A stretch of 64,000 bases of DNA from Echinicola sp. 20G (GCF_015533855.1 NZ_AP024154.1:1677001-1741000); one strand, 5' to 3'. Positions 46,016 through 55,632 are shown, counted from the first letter of the stretch. A program made the numbers and translations. Notes: generated from the letters alone by a model not told the origin.

Positions 46016-46795
46016 ATGAAGAAAATTATCCATATCCACGACCAATTCAAGCACCTGAGAAAATACTTGGAGGAGATTCCTGAAAAGTTTGAAGAGCGTG
46101 GAACGGTAATTTATAATGAGCGGAACCAAGTAAGGACAGATATGGTCCGAGGAGAAAAGATTGTTGTCAAGTCCTTTAGAAAAATATACTTGGCCAATAG
46201 ATTTATTTACGCTTACCTAAGACCTTCAAAAGCCAAGAGAGCCTATGAATATGCTCTGATGCTCCAGCAGGAAGGAATCAACACGCCACAGCCTGTAGCC
46301 TTTATTGACTGTATTGAAAAAGGTATGTTAAAAGCGGGATATTTTGTTTCGGTCTATACAGATTACAAACCTCTTTCTTCTTTTGATACCCATGATGTGG
46401 CTAAGTCAAGGGAGATGCTGGAATCTCTTGCCCGGTTTACCTTGAACCTTCATCTTCATAAAATTTATCACGAAGATTATACCCTAGGCAACATTTTGTA
46501 CCATGAGCAAAATGGACAGTATGACTTTGCATTGATTGATAACAATCGACTGAAACAGATTAGGATCAGTGAAAGCGATGCAGTAAAAAGCTTGAACCGC
46601 TTAGGCTTCCAGCCTGAGGCAATGACCTATTTGATTCGCCGATACATGGAGCTGAGAGGAACCAATGCCTTAAAGGGACTCAAGCTTTTCTATGATTATA
46701 AATATGAGGCAAGTTTAAGGTATGGTGCCAAAACGAGGCTAAAGAAGCTTCGAGACCAATTTTTAGGCAAGAGAAGGCTAGGAAATCATTGTTGA
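46016..46795 (+). CDS. Lipopolysaccharide-kinase-like (Kdo/WaaP-type) protein kinase fold
   Basis: A 259-residue protein with the bacterial LPS/Kdo kinase pattern: Lys52 in VVKSF, the catalytic loop HEDYTLGNIL (His152, Asp154, Asn159) and the metal-binding FALIDNNR (Asp175), where DNN replaces the DFG box. It would phosphorylate a sugar of the LPS core or a lipid on the cytoplasmic face. The C-terminal tail is basic. It lies just after the ACP-like gene. Confidence 0.78.
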   Translation: MKKIIHIHDQFKHLRKYLEEIPEKFEERGTVIYNERNQVRTDMVRGEKIVVKSFRKIYLANRFIYAYLRPSKAKRAYEYALMLQQEGINTPQPVAFIDCIEKGMLKAGYFVSVYTDYKPLSSFDTHDVAKSREMLESLARFTLNLHLHKIYHEDYTLGNILYHEQNGQYDFALIDNNRLKQIRISESDAVKSLNRLGFQPEAMTYLIRRYMELRGTNALKGLKLFYDYKYEASLRYGAKTRLKKLRDQFLGKRRLGNHC

Positions 46796-46865
46796 TAGTG
46801 CTTTCTTTTTAGTTGTACTGTAATTTTATTAGGTATTTCTGAGACAAATCCTAGATTTGTTCCGT

Positions 46866-47513
46866 ATGGAAAATAAAAACCTTATGAAATTACGAATTTT
46901 GTTACTGTTTACTGTTTTTACTTTTGGAGGCGTTTTTTTGGCTTGTCAGCAAGTTGATAATGATATGTGGGAATGTCCTGATATTTTGCCCTATTTTTCC
47001 ATCAAGTCTATTGAATCGATCAATTTACAGCCTAGCCAATCCAACAATAATAATTTGGAAGAAATAGAGGAAGGAGAAGTGGTTTTATGGGAAAGGTTTT
47101 TTATCAGATTTGCATTTGAAGCAGATTATTTGGCGCAAAAAGCAACAACATCTCCTAATGGGAGCTTGTTTGCCTTATCCTGTGCTCCGAATGGCTGGAA
47201 GGGAGATAAAATTGGCCTGGACACACTTTATGTCAGGACTTTGAGTGATTTCAATGAAAACTTTGTAGCTGGGGATACGATCAATGATTTGATTTTGACC
47301 AATTATTATACAAATACTGCGCAGGGTTTGATGGATTTTACGCCGCTGGTCAATTATATAGAGGAAAATCATGAAAGCGTGAAATATCAGGTTTTTGATA
47401 TGAAGTTATCCAAGGGACCGACTGAGGAAGCGGATTATGCATTTGACCTGATTTATGTGCTTAATGATGGCCAGTTTTTCACCCATCGAACAGACCCTGT
47501 CCATTTGAAGTGA
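46866..47513 (+). CDS. Lipoprotein of unknown function
   Basis: A 215-residue protein (209 if started at the ATG at 46884). The signal segment MKLRILLLFTVFTFGG ends in the lipobox FLAC, and the mature part is rich in acidic residues and Asn (LQPSQSNNNNLEEIEEGE). It follows the kinase-like gene on the same strand after about 70 bases. No family recognised; it may be an outer-membrane lipoprotein of the host's envelope. Confidence 0.65.
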   Translation: MENKNLMKLRILLLFTVFTFGGVFLACQQVDNDMWECPDILPYFSIKSIESINLQPSQSNNNNLEEIEEGEVVLWERFFIRFAFEADYLAQKATTSPNGSLFALSCAPNGWKGDKIGLDTLYVRTLSDFNENFVAGDTINDLILTNYYTNTAQGLMDFTPLVNYIEENHESVKYQVFDMKLSKGPTEEADYAFDLIYVLNDGQFFTHRTDPVHLK

Positions 47514-47607
47514 CCTTTACAGTTTGAAGCAGTAATAAAATTATGCAAAAACAACTATATTGGAGATGGTGCTATTATGAATGGTAAAATGATTTGTATC
47601 CTCGCCA

Positions 47608-48246
47608 ATGAGAAGATTTTTATGTAACACGATTGCTTTGTTTGGACTTTTCGCTGTGGTCACCCAATTTATATTGATGGTCTTGGCAAGTGAAGGTTCG
47701 ATGGTTCAAAACCTGCTAAGATTTTTTAGCTTTTTTACGATCCTGACCAATGCTTTGGTTACCTTTTGTTTTTGGAGGGAGTCTATATCCAATAATCCAA
47801 ATTCAAATTTTTTCTTTGCTCGACCTGGTTGGCTTACCGCTATTACCATTTATATCACCATGGTTGGCTTTGTTTACCAAGTGACTCTGAGAGGTGTTTG
47901 GGAACCTCAGGGACTTCAAATGGTTGTAGATGAGCTGCTCCATTCCATCATTCCTATTTTGGTGGTGATCTATTGGGCTCGTTATGAAAGAAAGGATAAA
48001 ATCAGATGGAGCCAGCTTCCTTGGATGTTGATTTATCCATTGCTTTACTTGATCTATATTTTGGTAAGGGGAGAATTTTCAGATTTCTATCCTTATTATT
48101 TTATTGATGTAAATCGGCTGGGTTGGGCTAAAGTGTTGCAGCATGCATTATTGCTGATTTTGACCTTTTTGGTATTGGCATTGGGCTTTATTGGCTTTGG
48201 TAAATTGATGGCGAAGAAGCCCATGTATTTTAAGGGAGAGGTATAA
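47608..48246 (+). CDS. Pr6Pr family membrane protein
   Basis: A 212-residue multi-pass protein with six predicted helices (about 5-28, 36-55, 70-90, 105-122, 135-150, 175-198) and the RFFSFFTILTNALV and DELLHSIIPILVVIYW blocks typical of Pr6Pr. Members have no clear biochemical role. The next gene starts 17 bases downstream. Confidence 0.78.
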   Translation: MRRFLCNTIALFGLFAVVTQFILMVLASEGSMVQNLLRFFSFFTILTNALVTFCFWRESISNNPNSNFFFARPGWLTAITIYITMVGFVYQVTLRGVWEPQGLQMVVDELLHSIIPILVVIYWARYERKDKIRWSQLPWMLIYPLLYLIYILVRGEFSDFYPYYFIDVNRLGWAKVLQHALLLILTFLVLALGFIGFGKLMAKKPMYFKGEV

Positions 48247-48262
48247 TGGGAATACTAAAGAC

Positions 48263-48865
48263 ATGTACTACGCAAAGTTGAACGGAATGGGTAGGTTGAC
48301 CGGGACCATAGGATTATTGGCGGTTGGTATATTTTTCTTGGCCTTGATCGTTTTTGGAAGCTTGCATCCCGACTTTAACTATCTTGAAGATTTTGTCAGT
48401 AAGCTAGGTGCAAAAGGTCAGCCAAATGCTATTTGGTTTAACTTGTTTGGATTTTTGCTAGCGGGTTTACTCATGACCTGCTTTGGTGTGCTTTATGGCT
48501 TGACTATACAGGATAAATGGGTGGGGATACTTATTGGCCTATTTGGTCTTGGTTTTGCCTTTACTTTCTTACCTTTTGATCTTAAGCTTACTGATTCAAC
48601 CTTGTCAAAAGCCCATACAGTTGCCATTACACTTGGACTGGCTACATGGCTCATGGGGCTAGCAAGACTAGCATACAACCCCAAATTGGATAAAGCCATT
48701 ACACAAAGGGCCAATATAGCTGCAATGCTCCTGGTTGTTTCAATCCTAGGTTTGTTGGTAGGATTCTGGTCTATGCCATTCACCCATCGATTGGTTTTCA
48801 TGGTCGTATTTGGATGGACAATATTTACTTCAGTGAGCTTGTTGATTTCCAAGAATAGTAAATAG
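48263..48865 (+). CDS. DUF998 family membrane protein
   Basis: A 200-residue protein with six predicted helices and the DUF998 opening pattern (LHPDFNYLEDFVSKLGAKG near residue 35), which in the family places a small conserved loop on the outside. The role is unknown. It overlaps no neighbour but is 17 bases after the Pr6Pr gene, so these small membrane genes are likely one transcript. Confidence 0.78.
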   Translation: MYYAKLNGMGRLTGTIGLLAVGIFFLALIVFGSLHPDFNYLEDFVSKLGAKGQPNAIWFNLFGFLLAGLLMTCFGVLYGLTIQDKWVGILIGLFGLGFAFTFLPFDLKLTDSTLSKAHTVAITLGLATWLMGLARLAYNPKLDKAITQRANIAAMLLVVSILGLLVGFWSMPFTHRLVFMVVFGWTIFTSVSLLISKNSK

Positions 48866-48931
48866 GCAGCTGTATCGATAAATTTCAGAAAACTTATCTG
48901 CTTACATTTAGTTAGGGTATAAAAAACAGTT

Positions 48932-49360
48932 ATGAATGAGGTGAACACAAATAAAGCTCAAACAGCTTTTAGGGTGATTTTAGGGGCTTTTATGATCTTG
49001 GCCGCCATTGGACATATGACCTTTCAGCGGGGTGAATTTCAAGCGCAAGTTCCTAACTGGGTTCCATTGAGCAAGGACCTAGTAGTTATACTATCCGGAA
49101 TTGTGGAGCTGATTCTTGGCCTAGCAATGGTTTTCTGGGCCAAGCAAAAGGTGAAAATAGGTATGGCCTTGGCACTATTTTATGTGTTGATTTTTCCGGG
49201 AAATATTGCTCAATACACCAATGAAATTGATGCTTTTGGATTGGATACTGATCGTGAAAGGTTAATTCGTCTTTTTTTTCAACCTGTTTTAATTTTATGG
49301 GCACTTTGGTCGACGGGAGCACTTGAGTATCTTTTTGAAAAGAAGATAGCCAATAGGTAA
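48932..49360 (+). CDS. DoxX family membrane protein
   Basis: A 142-residue, four-helix protein with the DoxX pattern: IGHMTFQRGEFQAQVPNWVP near 27-46, LVVILSGIVELILGLAM, FPGNIAQYTNEIDAFGLDTD near 87 and FFQPVLILWALW. DoxX proteins are linked to thiosulfate-quinone oxidoreductase or oxidative stress in other bacteria, but most are uncharacterised. The gap to the preceding gene is about 66 bases. Confidence 0.82.
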   Translation: MNEVNTNKAQTAFRVILGAFMILAAIGHMTFQRGEFQAQVPNWVPLSKDLVVILSGIVELILGLAMVFWAKQKVKIGMALALFYVLIFPGNIAQYTNEIDAFGLDTDRERLIRLFFQPVLILWALWSTGALEYLFEKKIANR

Positions 49361-49442
49361 TAATATCTTTTGTCCACTGAATCCCTTTTTTTGGTTTTGA
49401 AACAGATAATGCCAAACTTTGCCCATTATCAATATTTAGCCT

Positions 49443-50096
49443 ATGCCACGGTATTTTGTGATCTATAAACCATTTGGGATTTTGAGCCAGTTTAGTGGAG
49501 AAGAGAATACTTTGAAGCAACTTGGGGATTTTCCAAAAGAAGTATATCCTGTTGGCCGATTGGATAAGGACAGTGAAGGCTTACTGTTGATTACAGACGA
49601 TAAGCCACTGAACCATTATTTGCTGAACCCTCAGTTTGGGCATCAAAGGAGTTATCTGGCCCAAGTGGAGGGTGTTCCAGATGAAGATGCCATTTTAGCT
49701 TTGGAAGAAGGGGTGGATATCAAGGTGGACGGGAAAATGTACCATACCAAACCGGCCAAGGCAAAGTTGAAAAAAAGTGAACCTTTATTACCCGAAAGAG
49801 ACCCTCCTATTCGTTATCGTAAGACTGTACCTGATTCTTGGCTTGAATTGACATTAATTGAAGGCAAAAACCGACAAGTAAGGAAAATGACGGCTGCGGT
49901 GAATTTTCCCACCTTAAGGCTGGTGCGCTGGTCCATGGAAAAGCTCACCATTGAAGGGTTTGCGGTTGGAGAAGTTCGGGAGTATGATCAGCAGGAAATG
50001 TACAAGCTATTGGGCGTGGATATAAATAAAATGGGTCATCAGTCTAACAGGCCTTTTCATAAGCGTACCAAAGGAAGGTTTGGAAAGCGAAATTAG
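49443..50096 (+). CDS. RluE/RsuA-type pseudouridine synthase
   Basis: A 217-residue protein with the RsuA-branch catalytic motif GRLDKDSEGLLL (Asp41) but no S4 domain, as in RluE, which modifies U2457 of 23S rRNA. It opens RYFVIYKPFGILSQF and ends in a basic tail (RPFHKRTKGRFGKRN) that probably binds RNA. Length fits RluE. Confidence 0.88.
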   Translation: MPRYFVIYKPFGILSQFSGEENTLKQLGDFPKEVYPVGRLDKDSEGLLLITDDKPLNHYLLNPQFGHQRSYLAQVEGVPDEDAILALEEGVDIKVDGKMYHTKPAKAKLKKSEPLLPERDPPIRYRKTVPDSWLELTLIEGKNRQVRKMTAAVNFPTLRLVRWSMEKLTIEGFAVGEVREYDQQEMYKLLGVDINKMGHQSNRPFHKRTKGRFGKRN

Positions 50097-50231
50097 CTTG
50101 GTTTAAATAGAATTTCAGCACTTGTTAAATTGTGTTAAAAGGCAATTTATTCTAATTTAGGCTTCTTAATTTAGCAAGGTGCCTTGGCATCAGCAGTTTT
50201 ATACGAGACTTAACAAAAATATAAGATTATA

Positions 50232-51203
50232 ATGCATCAGGAAAAGATTCAGGACGTCATCAATGAAGTCAAGAAGGTGGTGGTAGGACAAGAGCGAATG
50301 GTCAATCGTTTATTGATCGGACTCTTTACCAATGGACACATACTTTTGGAAGGTGTGCCCGGTTTGGCCAAAACCCTAACTGTAAACACCTTGGCCAAAG
50401 TGCTTCATTTGGACTTTAACAGAATCCAGTTTACGCCTGACTTGTTGCCATCAGATTTGATCGGTACCATGATCTATAACCAGCAGAATGGTGATTTTGA
50501 AGTCAAAAAAGGACCTATCTTTTCCAATTTGATTTTAGCTGATGAGGTAAACCGTTCTCCTGCCAAAGTTCAGTCCGCTCTTTTGGAAGCCATGCAAGAG
50601 AAGCAGGTAACCATTGGTGAAACTACCTATCAGTTGGATCGTCCATTTTTGGTACTGGCCACTCAGAACCCCGTGGATCAAGAGGGTACTTACCCATTGC
50701 CTGAAGCTCAGGTGGATAGATTTATGATGAAGGTACACATCGATTACCCGGCCAAAACAGATGAGCTGGAGGTGATGAGAAGAATGTCCAATATGAGTTA
50801 TAAGGCTGATGTGCAGGCCATGCTTTCCAAAGAGGATATCTTTGAAATTCGTGATAAGATCAATCAAGTGCAGGTGTCTGAGCCTTTAGAGAACTATATT
50901 ATTGAATTGGTATTTGCTACACGATTCCCAGAGCAATATGGTTTACAAGAAGAAGCCAAGTATATACAGTTTGGTGTTTCTCCTCGGGCAAGTATCAATT
51001 TGAATCTTGCTGCTAGGGCTGTGGCCTTTATGGATGGACGCGATTATGTGCTTCCGGAAGATATCAAGGAAGTAGCAGAAGATGTGCTTAATCACAGGAT
51101 TATTCTTAATTATGAGGCAGAAGCGGACAATATCAATACCCGTGACCTGATTCATATTATATTGGATAAGATACCAATTAATAAATCCGTAACATTGAAA
51201 TAA
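50232..51203 (+). CDS. MoxR family AAA+ ATPase
   Basis: A 323-residue ATPase with Walker A GVPGLAKT (41-48), Walker B LILADEVNRSPAKVQSALL near 103 and the sensor 1 stretch LATQNPVDQEGTYPLPEAQ near 140. MoxR proteins act as chaperones for metal insertion or VWA-domain proteins and normally precede BatA/B and DUF58 genes. Here no Bat gene follows: a beta-helix lipoprotein gene comes next after a terminator. The only BatD of the window lies 37 kb away. Confidence 0.92.
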   Translation: MHQEKIQDVINEVKKVVVGQERMVNRLLIGLFTNGHILLEGVPGLAKTLTVNTLAKVLHLDFNRIQFTPDLLPSDLIGTMIYNQQNGDFEVKKGPIFSNLILADEVNRSPAKVQSALLEAMQEKQVTIGETTYQLDRPFLVLATQNPVDQEGTYPLPEAQVDRFMMKVHIDYPAKTDELEVMRRMSNMSYKADVQAMLSKEDIFEIRDKINQVQVSEPLENYIIELVFATRFPEQYGLQEEAKYIQFGVSPRASINLNLAARAVAFMDGRDYVLPEDIKEVAEDVLNHRIILNYEAEADNINTRDLIHIILDKIPINKSVTLK

Positions 51204-51223
51204 CGCTCTAATAAGCGTTTTCG

Positions 51224-51255
51224 AAAGCCTTTGATATCTCAAAGGCTTTTTTTTT
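51224..51255 (+). terminator. Terminator after the MoxR gene
   Basis: An 11-bp perfect stem (AAAGCCTTTGA, 51224-51234, with TCAAAGGCTTT), a 4-base loop and a run of about nine T residues. Confidence 0.9.
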
Positions 51256-51396
51256 GTCTGTTTGTTAATTCAATATTAATCTGCGTCTACTTTTTTAAAA
51301 AATACATAATTGGAAAAATTCTAAGTCGAAGAAAAATTGGTTCAGTTTTGTGGAGCGAAAACAAAAAAGCGAACAAACTAAATCAATTTCATAGTC

Positions 51397-52584
51397 ATGA
51401 AAAAACTTAACTTTCTGTTTTTAATGTTGATGGGAACATCAGTGATGTTTACATCTTGTAGCGATGATGATCCAAATCCTAATCCAGGACCTGATCCTGA
51501 AGATGAATTTGTTCTCAATGCAAACATTACAGAAGATCGTACTTTAGAATCTGGTAATGTGTACACACTGGCAAGCAGGGTTTCTGTTTTAGATGGTGTT
51601 ACATTGACCATTGAGCCAGGAGTAATCATTAAAGGTGAAGCTGGTTCTGGTGCCAATGCTACTGCTCTTGTGATAGCTAGAGGCGCTAAAATCGATGCCC
51701 AAGGAACTGCAGAATCTCCGATCATTTTTACTTCTATTGCGGATGAAATCGTACCAGGCGAAATATATCATGAGGACGGACTTTCTCCTGAGCAAAATGG
51801 CCTTTGGGGTGGTCTTCTAATCTTAGGTAAAGCGAGAGTATCTCTTCCAGGTGATAATACAGAAGCACAAATTGAGGGTATTCCACCATCCGATACGAAT
51901 GGTCTATATGGTGGTAATGATGATGAAGATGACTCTGGTATCTTGAAATATGTATCAATCCGTCATGGTGGTGCAAATATCGGTGATGGTAATGAAATCA
52001 ACGGACTTACTTTAGGTGGTGTTGGTTCAGAAACTGTAATCGAGAATGTGGAAATCATAGGTAACCAAGATGATGGTATCGAATGGTTTGGTGGTACTGT
52101 TAGCGTAACCAACGCTGTGGTTTGGAATGCTGGAGATGATTCCATTGATGCTGACCAAGCGTGGAATGGTACCCTAAACAACTTTATCATTGTAAATGGA
52201 GGAGATAAGTGTTTTGAGCTGGATGGCCCAGAAGGTTCTTATGTAAATGGAAACTACACTTTGACCAATGGTTCTATCATTGCAAACGGTGCTGTAGGCC
52301 TAGTGGATAACGATGCCAATACTAATGTAGATATGTCTAACATCTACTTCACTAGTGTAGCGAGTGGTCAGACTTTCGATGAGCTTCCAACTGTAGCAGC
52401 TGCTTTCTCTAATTTTGAAGTGACGCTTCCTGAAGGTGTTATGGTTTCTGATGCATTCCTAGGTGGTTCTGCAGCATTCACTACTGCAGTAGCTGAAGGT
52501 GAAAATACTGTAGGTGCTGACAAGTCTGCTTTTGCAGGATGGACTTGGGCTGCCGCCTCAGGTGCACTTGATATCTTGAAATAA
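51397..52584 (+). CDS. Surface lipoprotein with a right-handed beta-helix fold
   Basis: A 395-residue protein with a lipoprotein signal (MLMGTSVMFTSC, Cys about 21), a very acidic Asp/Pro linker (SDDDPNPNPGPDPEDE) and a repeated-strand body (VSVLDGVTLTIEPGVIIKGE, LVIARGAKIDAQGT, IFTSIADE; later GSETVIENVEIIGNQDDGIEWF) typical of a parallel beta-helix. It is paired with the TonB-dependent receptor downstream, where it may play the role that SusD plays for SusC, as a surface substrate-binding lid. The substrate is unknown. A strong hairpin separates the two genes. Confidence 0.82.
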   Translation: MKKLNFLFLMLMGTSVMFTSCSDDDPNPNPGPDPEDEFVLNANITEDRTLESGNVYTLASRVSVLDGVTLTIEPGVIIKGEAGSGANATALVIARGAKIDAQGTAESPIIFTSIADEIVPGEIYHEDGLSPEQNGLWGGLLILGKARVSLPGDNTEAQIEGIPPSDTNGLYGGNDDEDDSGILKYVSIRHGGANIGDGNEINGLTLGGVGSETVIENVEIIGNQDDGIEWFGGTVSVTNAVVWNAGDDSIDADQAWNGTLNNFIIVNGGDKCFELDGPEGSYVNGNYTLTNGSIIANGAVGLVDNDANTNVDMSNIYFTSVASGQTFDELPTVAAAFSNFEVTLPEGVMVSDAFLGGSAAFTTAVAEGENTVGADKSAFAGWTWAAASGALDILK

Positions 52585-52600
52585 TCAATCATCCATATTC

Positions 52601-52638
52601 AGAAGGGATCATTCATGATCCCTTCTATCTACTTTTTT
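52601..52638 (+). terminator. Hairpin terminator between the beta-helix lipoprotein and receptor genes
   Basis: Perfect 11-bp stem (AGAAGGGATCA, 52601-52611, with TGATCCCTTCT, 52616-52626), loop TTCA, then a T-tract (52633-52638). It could lower receptor expression relative to the lipoprotein if both are transcribed together. Confidence 0.85.
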
Positions 52639-52678
52639 ATCTTTTAATCGTTAGCTGTAACTTATAATTCAAATAAAA

Positions 52679-55558
52679 ATGAAAAAGATATTCGTAGCCC
52701 TAACCATATTGGTATGCGCTGCAATCCCTCAACTTGTATTTGCCCAACAGGGTACTATCCGAGGAAATATTATTGACGAAGGTCTAGGAGAACCTTTGAT
52801 TGGGGTTTCTGTTTTGGTTAAAGAAACACAAACCGGTGCCGTTACGGATCTGGATGGAGCTTTTGAAATCAAGCTTGCGCCAGGAACTTATACACTTGTT
52901 GCTTCATTCATCTCTTTCAATAAGCTGGAAATCAGTGGGGTGGAAGTGAAGCCAGGTGAAGTTACTTTACTTAGTGACTTAAAATTGGCTGAAGCTACAG
53001 AGGAATTGGAATCTGTAGTGGTAACGGCTCAGGCAATCAGAACTACTGAAGCAGCTTTGATGACTGTAAAAAGAAATGCTGCCAACATGATAGACGGTAT
53101 TTCGGCGTCTACTTTCAGAAAGATTGGTGACAGCGATGCCGCTTCTGCTATTAAAAGAGTAACAGGGGTATCAATTGAGGGAGGAAAATATGTCTATATC
53201 CGAGGTCTAGGTGACCGATATACCAAAACGGTATTGAACGGTGTGGACATCCCTGGACTTGATCCCGATAGAAACTCTATCCAAATGGATATCTTCCCTA
53301 CCAATGTGGTAGATAACATCATTGTATCCAAATCATTTACTAGCAATCTTCCTGCCGATTTTACCGGTGGTGTGGTGGATATTGAAACCAAAGATTTTCC
53401 AGAAGAAAAAACATTTAAAGTGAGTCTTAGCGGTGGTTATAACCCTTCGATGCACTTCAACAGCAACTACCTCAAAGTAAATGGTAGTGGGACTGACTTT
53501 TTAGGCTTTGACAATGGATACCGTGATATTCCAACAGGAGGAAGAACAGATATTCCTCAGTACGCACAAGTAGTAGGCAATCCAAATGGATCTGCGGGCC
53601 AAGAGTACCAGTCTATATTAAGAGGGTTTAATCCTACTATGGGTGGTCAACGCACCAGTAATTTAATGGACATGAGTCTTGGTTTGTCCTATGGAAACCA
53701 AGTCGACGCAGGAAATGGTAAGTTAGGCTATAACTTTGCATTGACATATAGCAATGAAACTACTTATTTTGAGGGAGCAGAATATAATTTGTACGGTAAG
53801 CCAAGCAATACTGGCGAGTATGAGCTGACGCCTCTGGAAACACAAGTAGGTGATTATGGAGTGAATAATGTGTTGTTGGGTGGAATGGCTGGATTGGCTT
53901 ATAAGACTGGCATGTCCAAGTATAAATTGAACTTTTTAAGACTTCAAAATGGAGAGTCTAAAGTGGGCCAGTTTGATTTTGAAAGCAATAATGTGGGTAC
54001 CGTTTATGGTGCTGACCAATATAACATTGAATACAGTGAGCGTTCATTGACCAATATCCTTTTGAGCGGTGAGCACAAGTTGGGACCAACGAACGATTGG
54101 GAATTGAACTGGAAATTATCTCCAACAAGGTCGGTTATCGAAGACCCGGACGTAAGAATCTTGAGGTTCAGAGACATCAATAACTCAATCTCTACTGAAG
54201 TGGGTCTTCCTGAAAGAATTTGGAGAAACCTGAATGAGGACAACGTGGTTGGAAAAGTAGATGTAACCAAAAATTATAATTTCAGGGACCAAGCTGCTAA
54301 ATTCGGTTTTGGAACTAGCTACACTTATAAACAGAGAGACTTCTTGATCCAAAGCTTCCAGTTCCCAGTGGGCAACACCACTTTTACTGGGGATCCAAAT
54401 GCAGTATTTGATGAGGAGAACCTTTTCTCTGCTGACAATACCAACGGCGTTCGATATGATCCATTGTTTATACCGAATAATCCGAACGAGTATAATGCAA
54501 GCATCAACAACCTAGGGGTGTATGTGAATACTGAAATCAATCCATTTGATAACTTGAAGGCTATTGTGGGAGTGAGAATGGAGAAATATGAACAGTATTA
54601 CACCGGAAGTAACCAGACCAAAACCATTGTTTTTGACAATGAAAAGGTATTGGATGATACTGATTTCTTCCCGACCTTGAACTTGATCTATGATATGGGA
54701 GAAACTCAAAATCTACGTTTCTCTTATTCAAGAACAATTGCTAGACCTTCTTTCAAGGAAATGTCTTTTGCTGAAATCTTGGATCCAATCACAGGTAGAA
54801 CTTTTATTGGAGGTCTATTCCCTGAAACTACCAATGGTGGATCAGAGACACTTTGGGATGGTAACTTACAGTCAACCAGAATCCATAACTTAGATGCTAG
54901 ATGGGAGCTTTTCCCTAAAAGAGGTGAAATCCTGTCAGCCAGTGTATTCTACAAAAAGTTTGCTGCTCCGATCGAAATGGTGCAGTTCCTTTCTGACCCA
55001 GGAGCCTTCCAGCCAAGAAATGTGGGTGATGGCCAAGTGACCGGAGTTGAATTGGAAGTAAGAAAATCATTGGACATTATTACTCCAGCTGCTGAGAATT
55101 TCTTCTTCAATGCTAATGTAACTTTCACTAAGTCTAGCATTCAAATGTCTGAGTCAGAATTGAGGTCAAGAGAGCTTTCTGCCAGAGAGGGAGAAGAGAT
55201 TTCTTCTACCAGAGATATGGCAGGTCAAGCACCATATATCATCAATACCGGTTTAGCCTATGAAAACTGGGAATCAGGATGGGAAGCTGGTGTTTACTAT
55301 AACGTACAAGGAAGCACATTGTCTTATGTAGGTTTCGGTAACAGAACGGATACTTATACTGTTCCTTTCCACAGCTTGAACCTTAACGTAAACAAGACCT
55401 TTGGAGCTGACGAGAGATTCCAAACCGGATTGAAAGTGAGTAACTTGCTTAATGACAAAAAAGAGGAAGTATTTAGATCATACAATGCTCAAGATCAGAT
55501 TTTCACTAGACTAAGCCCTGGTACCAAGATCAGTCTTAAATTGGCTTATACTTTCTAA
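52679..55558 (+). CDS. TonB-dependent receptor with N-terminal carboxypeptidase-regulatory-like domain
   Basis: A 959-residue outer-membrane receptor. A signal peptide (to about 23) is followed by a CarboxypepD_reg-like domain (about 25-110: GTIRGNIIDEGLGEPLIGVS), the TonB plug (about 125-230, with IRGLGDRYTKTVLNG and GGVVDIETKDF) and a 22-strand barrel ending in the aromatic C-terminal strand SLKLAYTF. It imports a substrate across the outer membrane using TonB energy. Its partner is the beta-helix lipoprotein upstream; no SusD-like gene is present, so this is not a standard Sus pair. Confidence 0.93.
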   Translation: MKKIFVALTILVCAAIPQLVFAQQGTIRGNIIDEGLGEPLIGVSVLVKETQTGAVTDLDGAFEIKLAPGTYTLVASFISFNKLEISGVEVKPGEVTLLSDLKLAEATEELESVVVTAQAIRTTEAALMTVKRNAANMIDGISASTFRKIGDSDAASAIKRVTGVSIEGGKYVYIRGLGDRYTKTVLNGVDIPGLDPDRNSIQMDIFPTNVVDNIIVSKSFTSNLPADFTGGVVDIETKDFPEEKTFKVSLSGGYNPSMHFNSNYLKVNGSGTDFLGFDNGYRDIPTGGRTDIPQYAQVVGNPNGSAGQEYQSILRGFNPTMGGQRTSNLMDMSLGLSYGNQVDAGNGKLGYNFALTYSNETTYFEGAEYNLYGKPSNTGEYELTPLETQVGDYGVNNVLLGGMAGLAYKTGMSKYKLNFLRLQNGESKVGQFDFESNNVGTVYGADQYNIEYSERSLTNILLSGEHKLGPTNDWELNWKLSPTRSVIEDPDVRILRFRDINNSISTEVGLPERIWRNLNEDNVVGKVDVTKNYNFRDQAAKFGFGTSYTYKQRDFLIQSFQFPVGNTTFTGDPNAVFDEENLFSADNTNGVRYDPLFIPNNPNEYNASINNLGVYVNTEINPFDNLKAIVGVRMEKYEQYYTGSNQTKTIVFDNEKVLDDTDFFPTLNLIYDMGETQNLRFSYSRTIARPSFKEMSFAEILDPITGRTFIGGLFPETTNGGSETLWDGNLQSTRIHNLDARWELFPKRGEILSASVFYKKFAAPIEMVQFLSDPGAFQPRNVGDGQVTGVELEVRKSLDIITPAAENFFFNANVTFTKSSIQMSESELRSRELSAREGEEISSTRDMAGQAPYIINTGLAYENWESGWEAGVYYNVQGSTLSYVGFGNRTDTYTVPFHSLNLNVNKTFGADERFQTGLKVSNLLNDKKEEVFRSYNAQDQIFTRLSPGTKISLKLAYTF

Positions 55559-55601
55559 TTTCTCGGCAGAAGTTAGCATTAATTAACCTTTATCATAGTT
55601 G

Positions 55602-55632
55602 AAGCGTGGATAGCAATATCCACGCTTTTTTT
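55602..55632 (+). terminator. Terminator after the receptor gene
   Basis: An 11-bp perfect stem (AAGCGTGGATA, 55602-55612, with TATCCACGCTT, 55617-55627), loop GCAA and a T-run. Confidence 0.9.

Noticed and set aside
47543..47587. A 14-residue frame rich in Trp and Tyr (YWRWCYYEW) upstream of the Pr6Pr gene
   Set aside because: It resembles an attenuator leader peptide, but there is no terminator/antiterminator hairpin after it and the downstream gene is not an aromatic amino acid gene.
51397..55558. A SusC/SusD polysaccharide utilisation pair
   Set aside because: The lipoprotein is a beta-helix protein, not a SusD-type TPR-like protein, and no carbohydrate enzymes are near.
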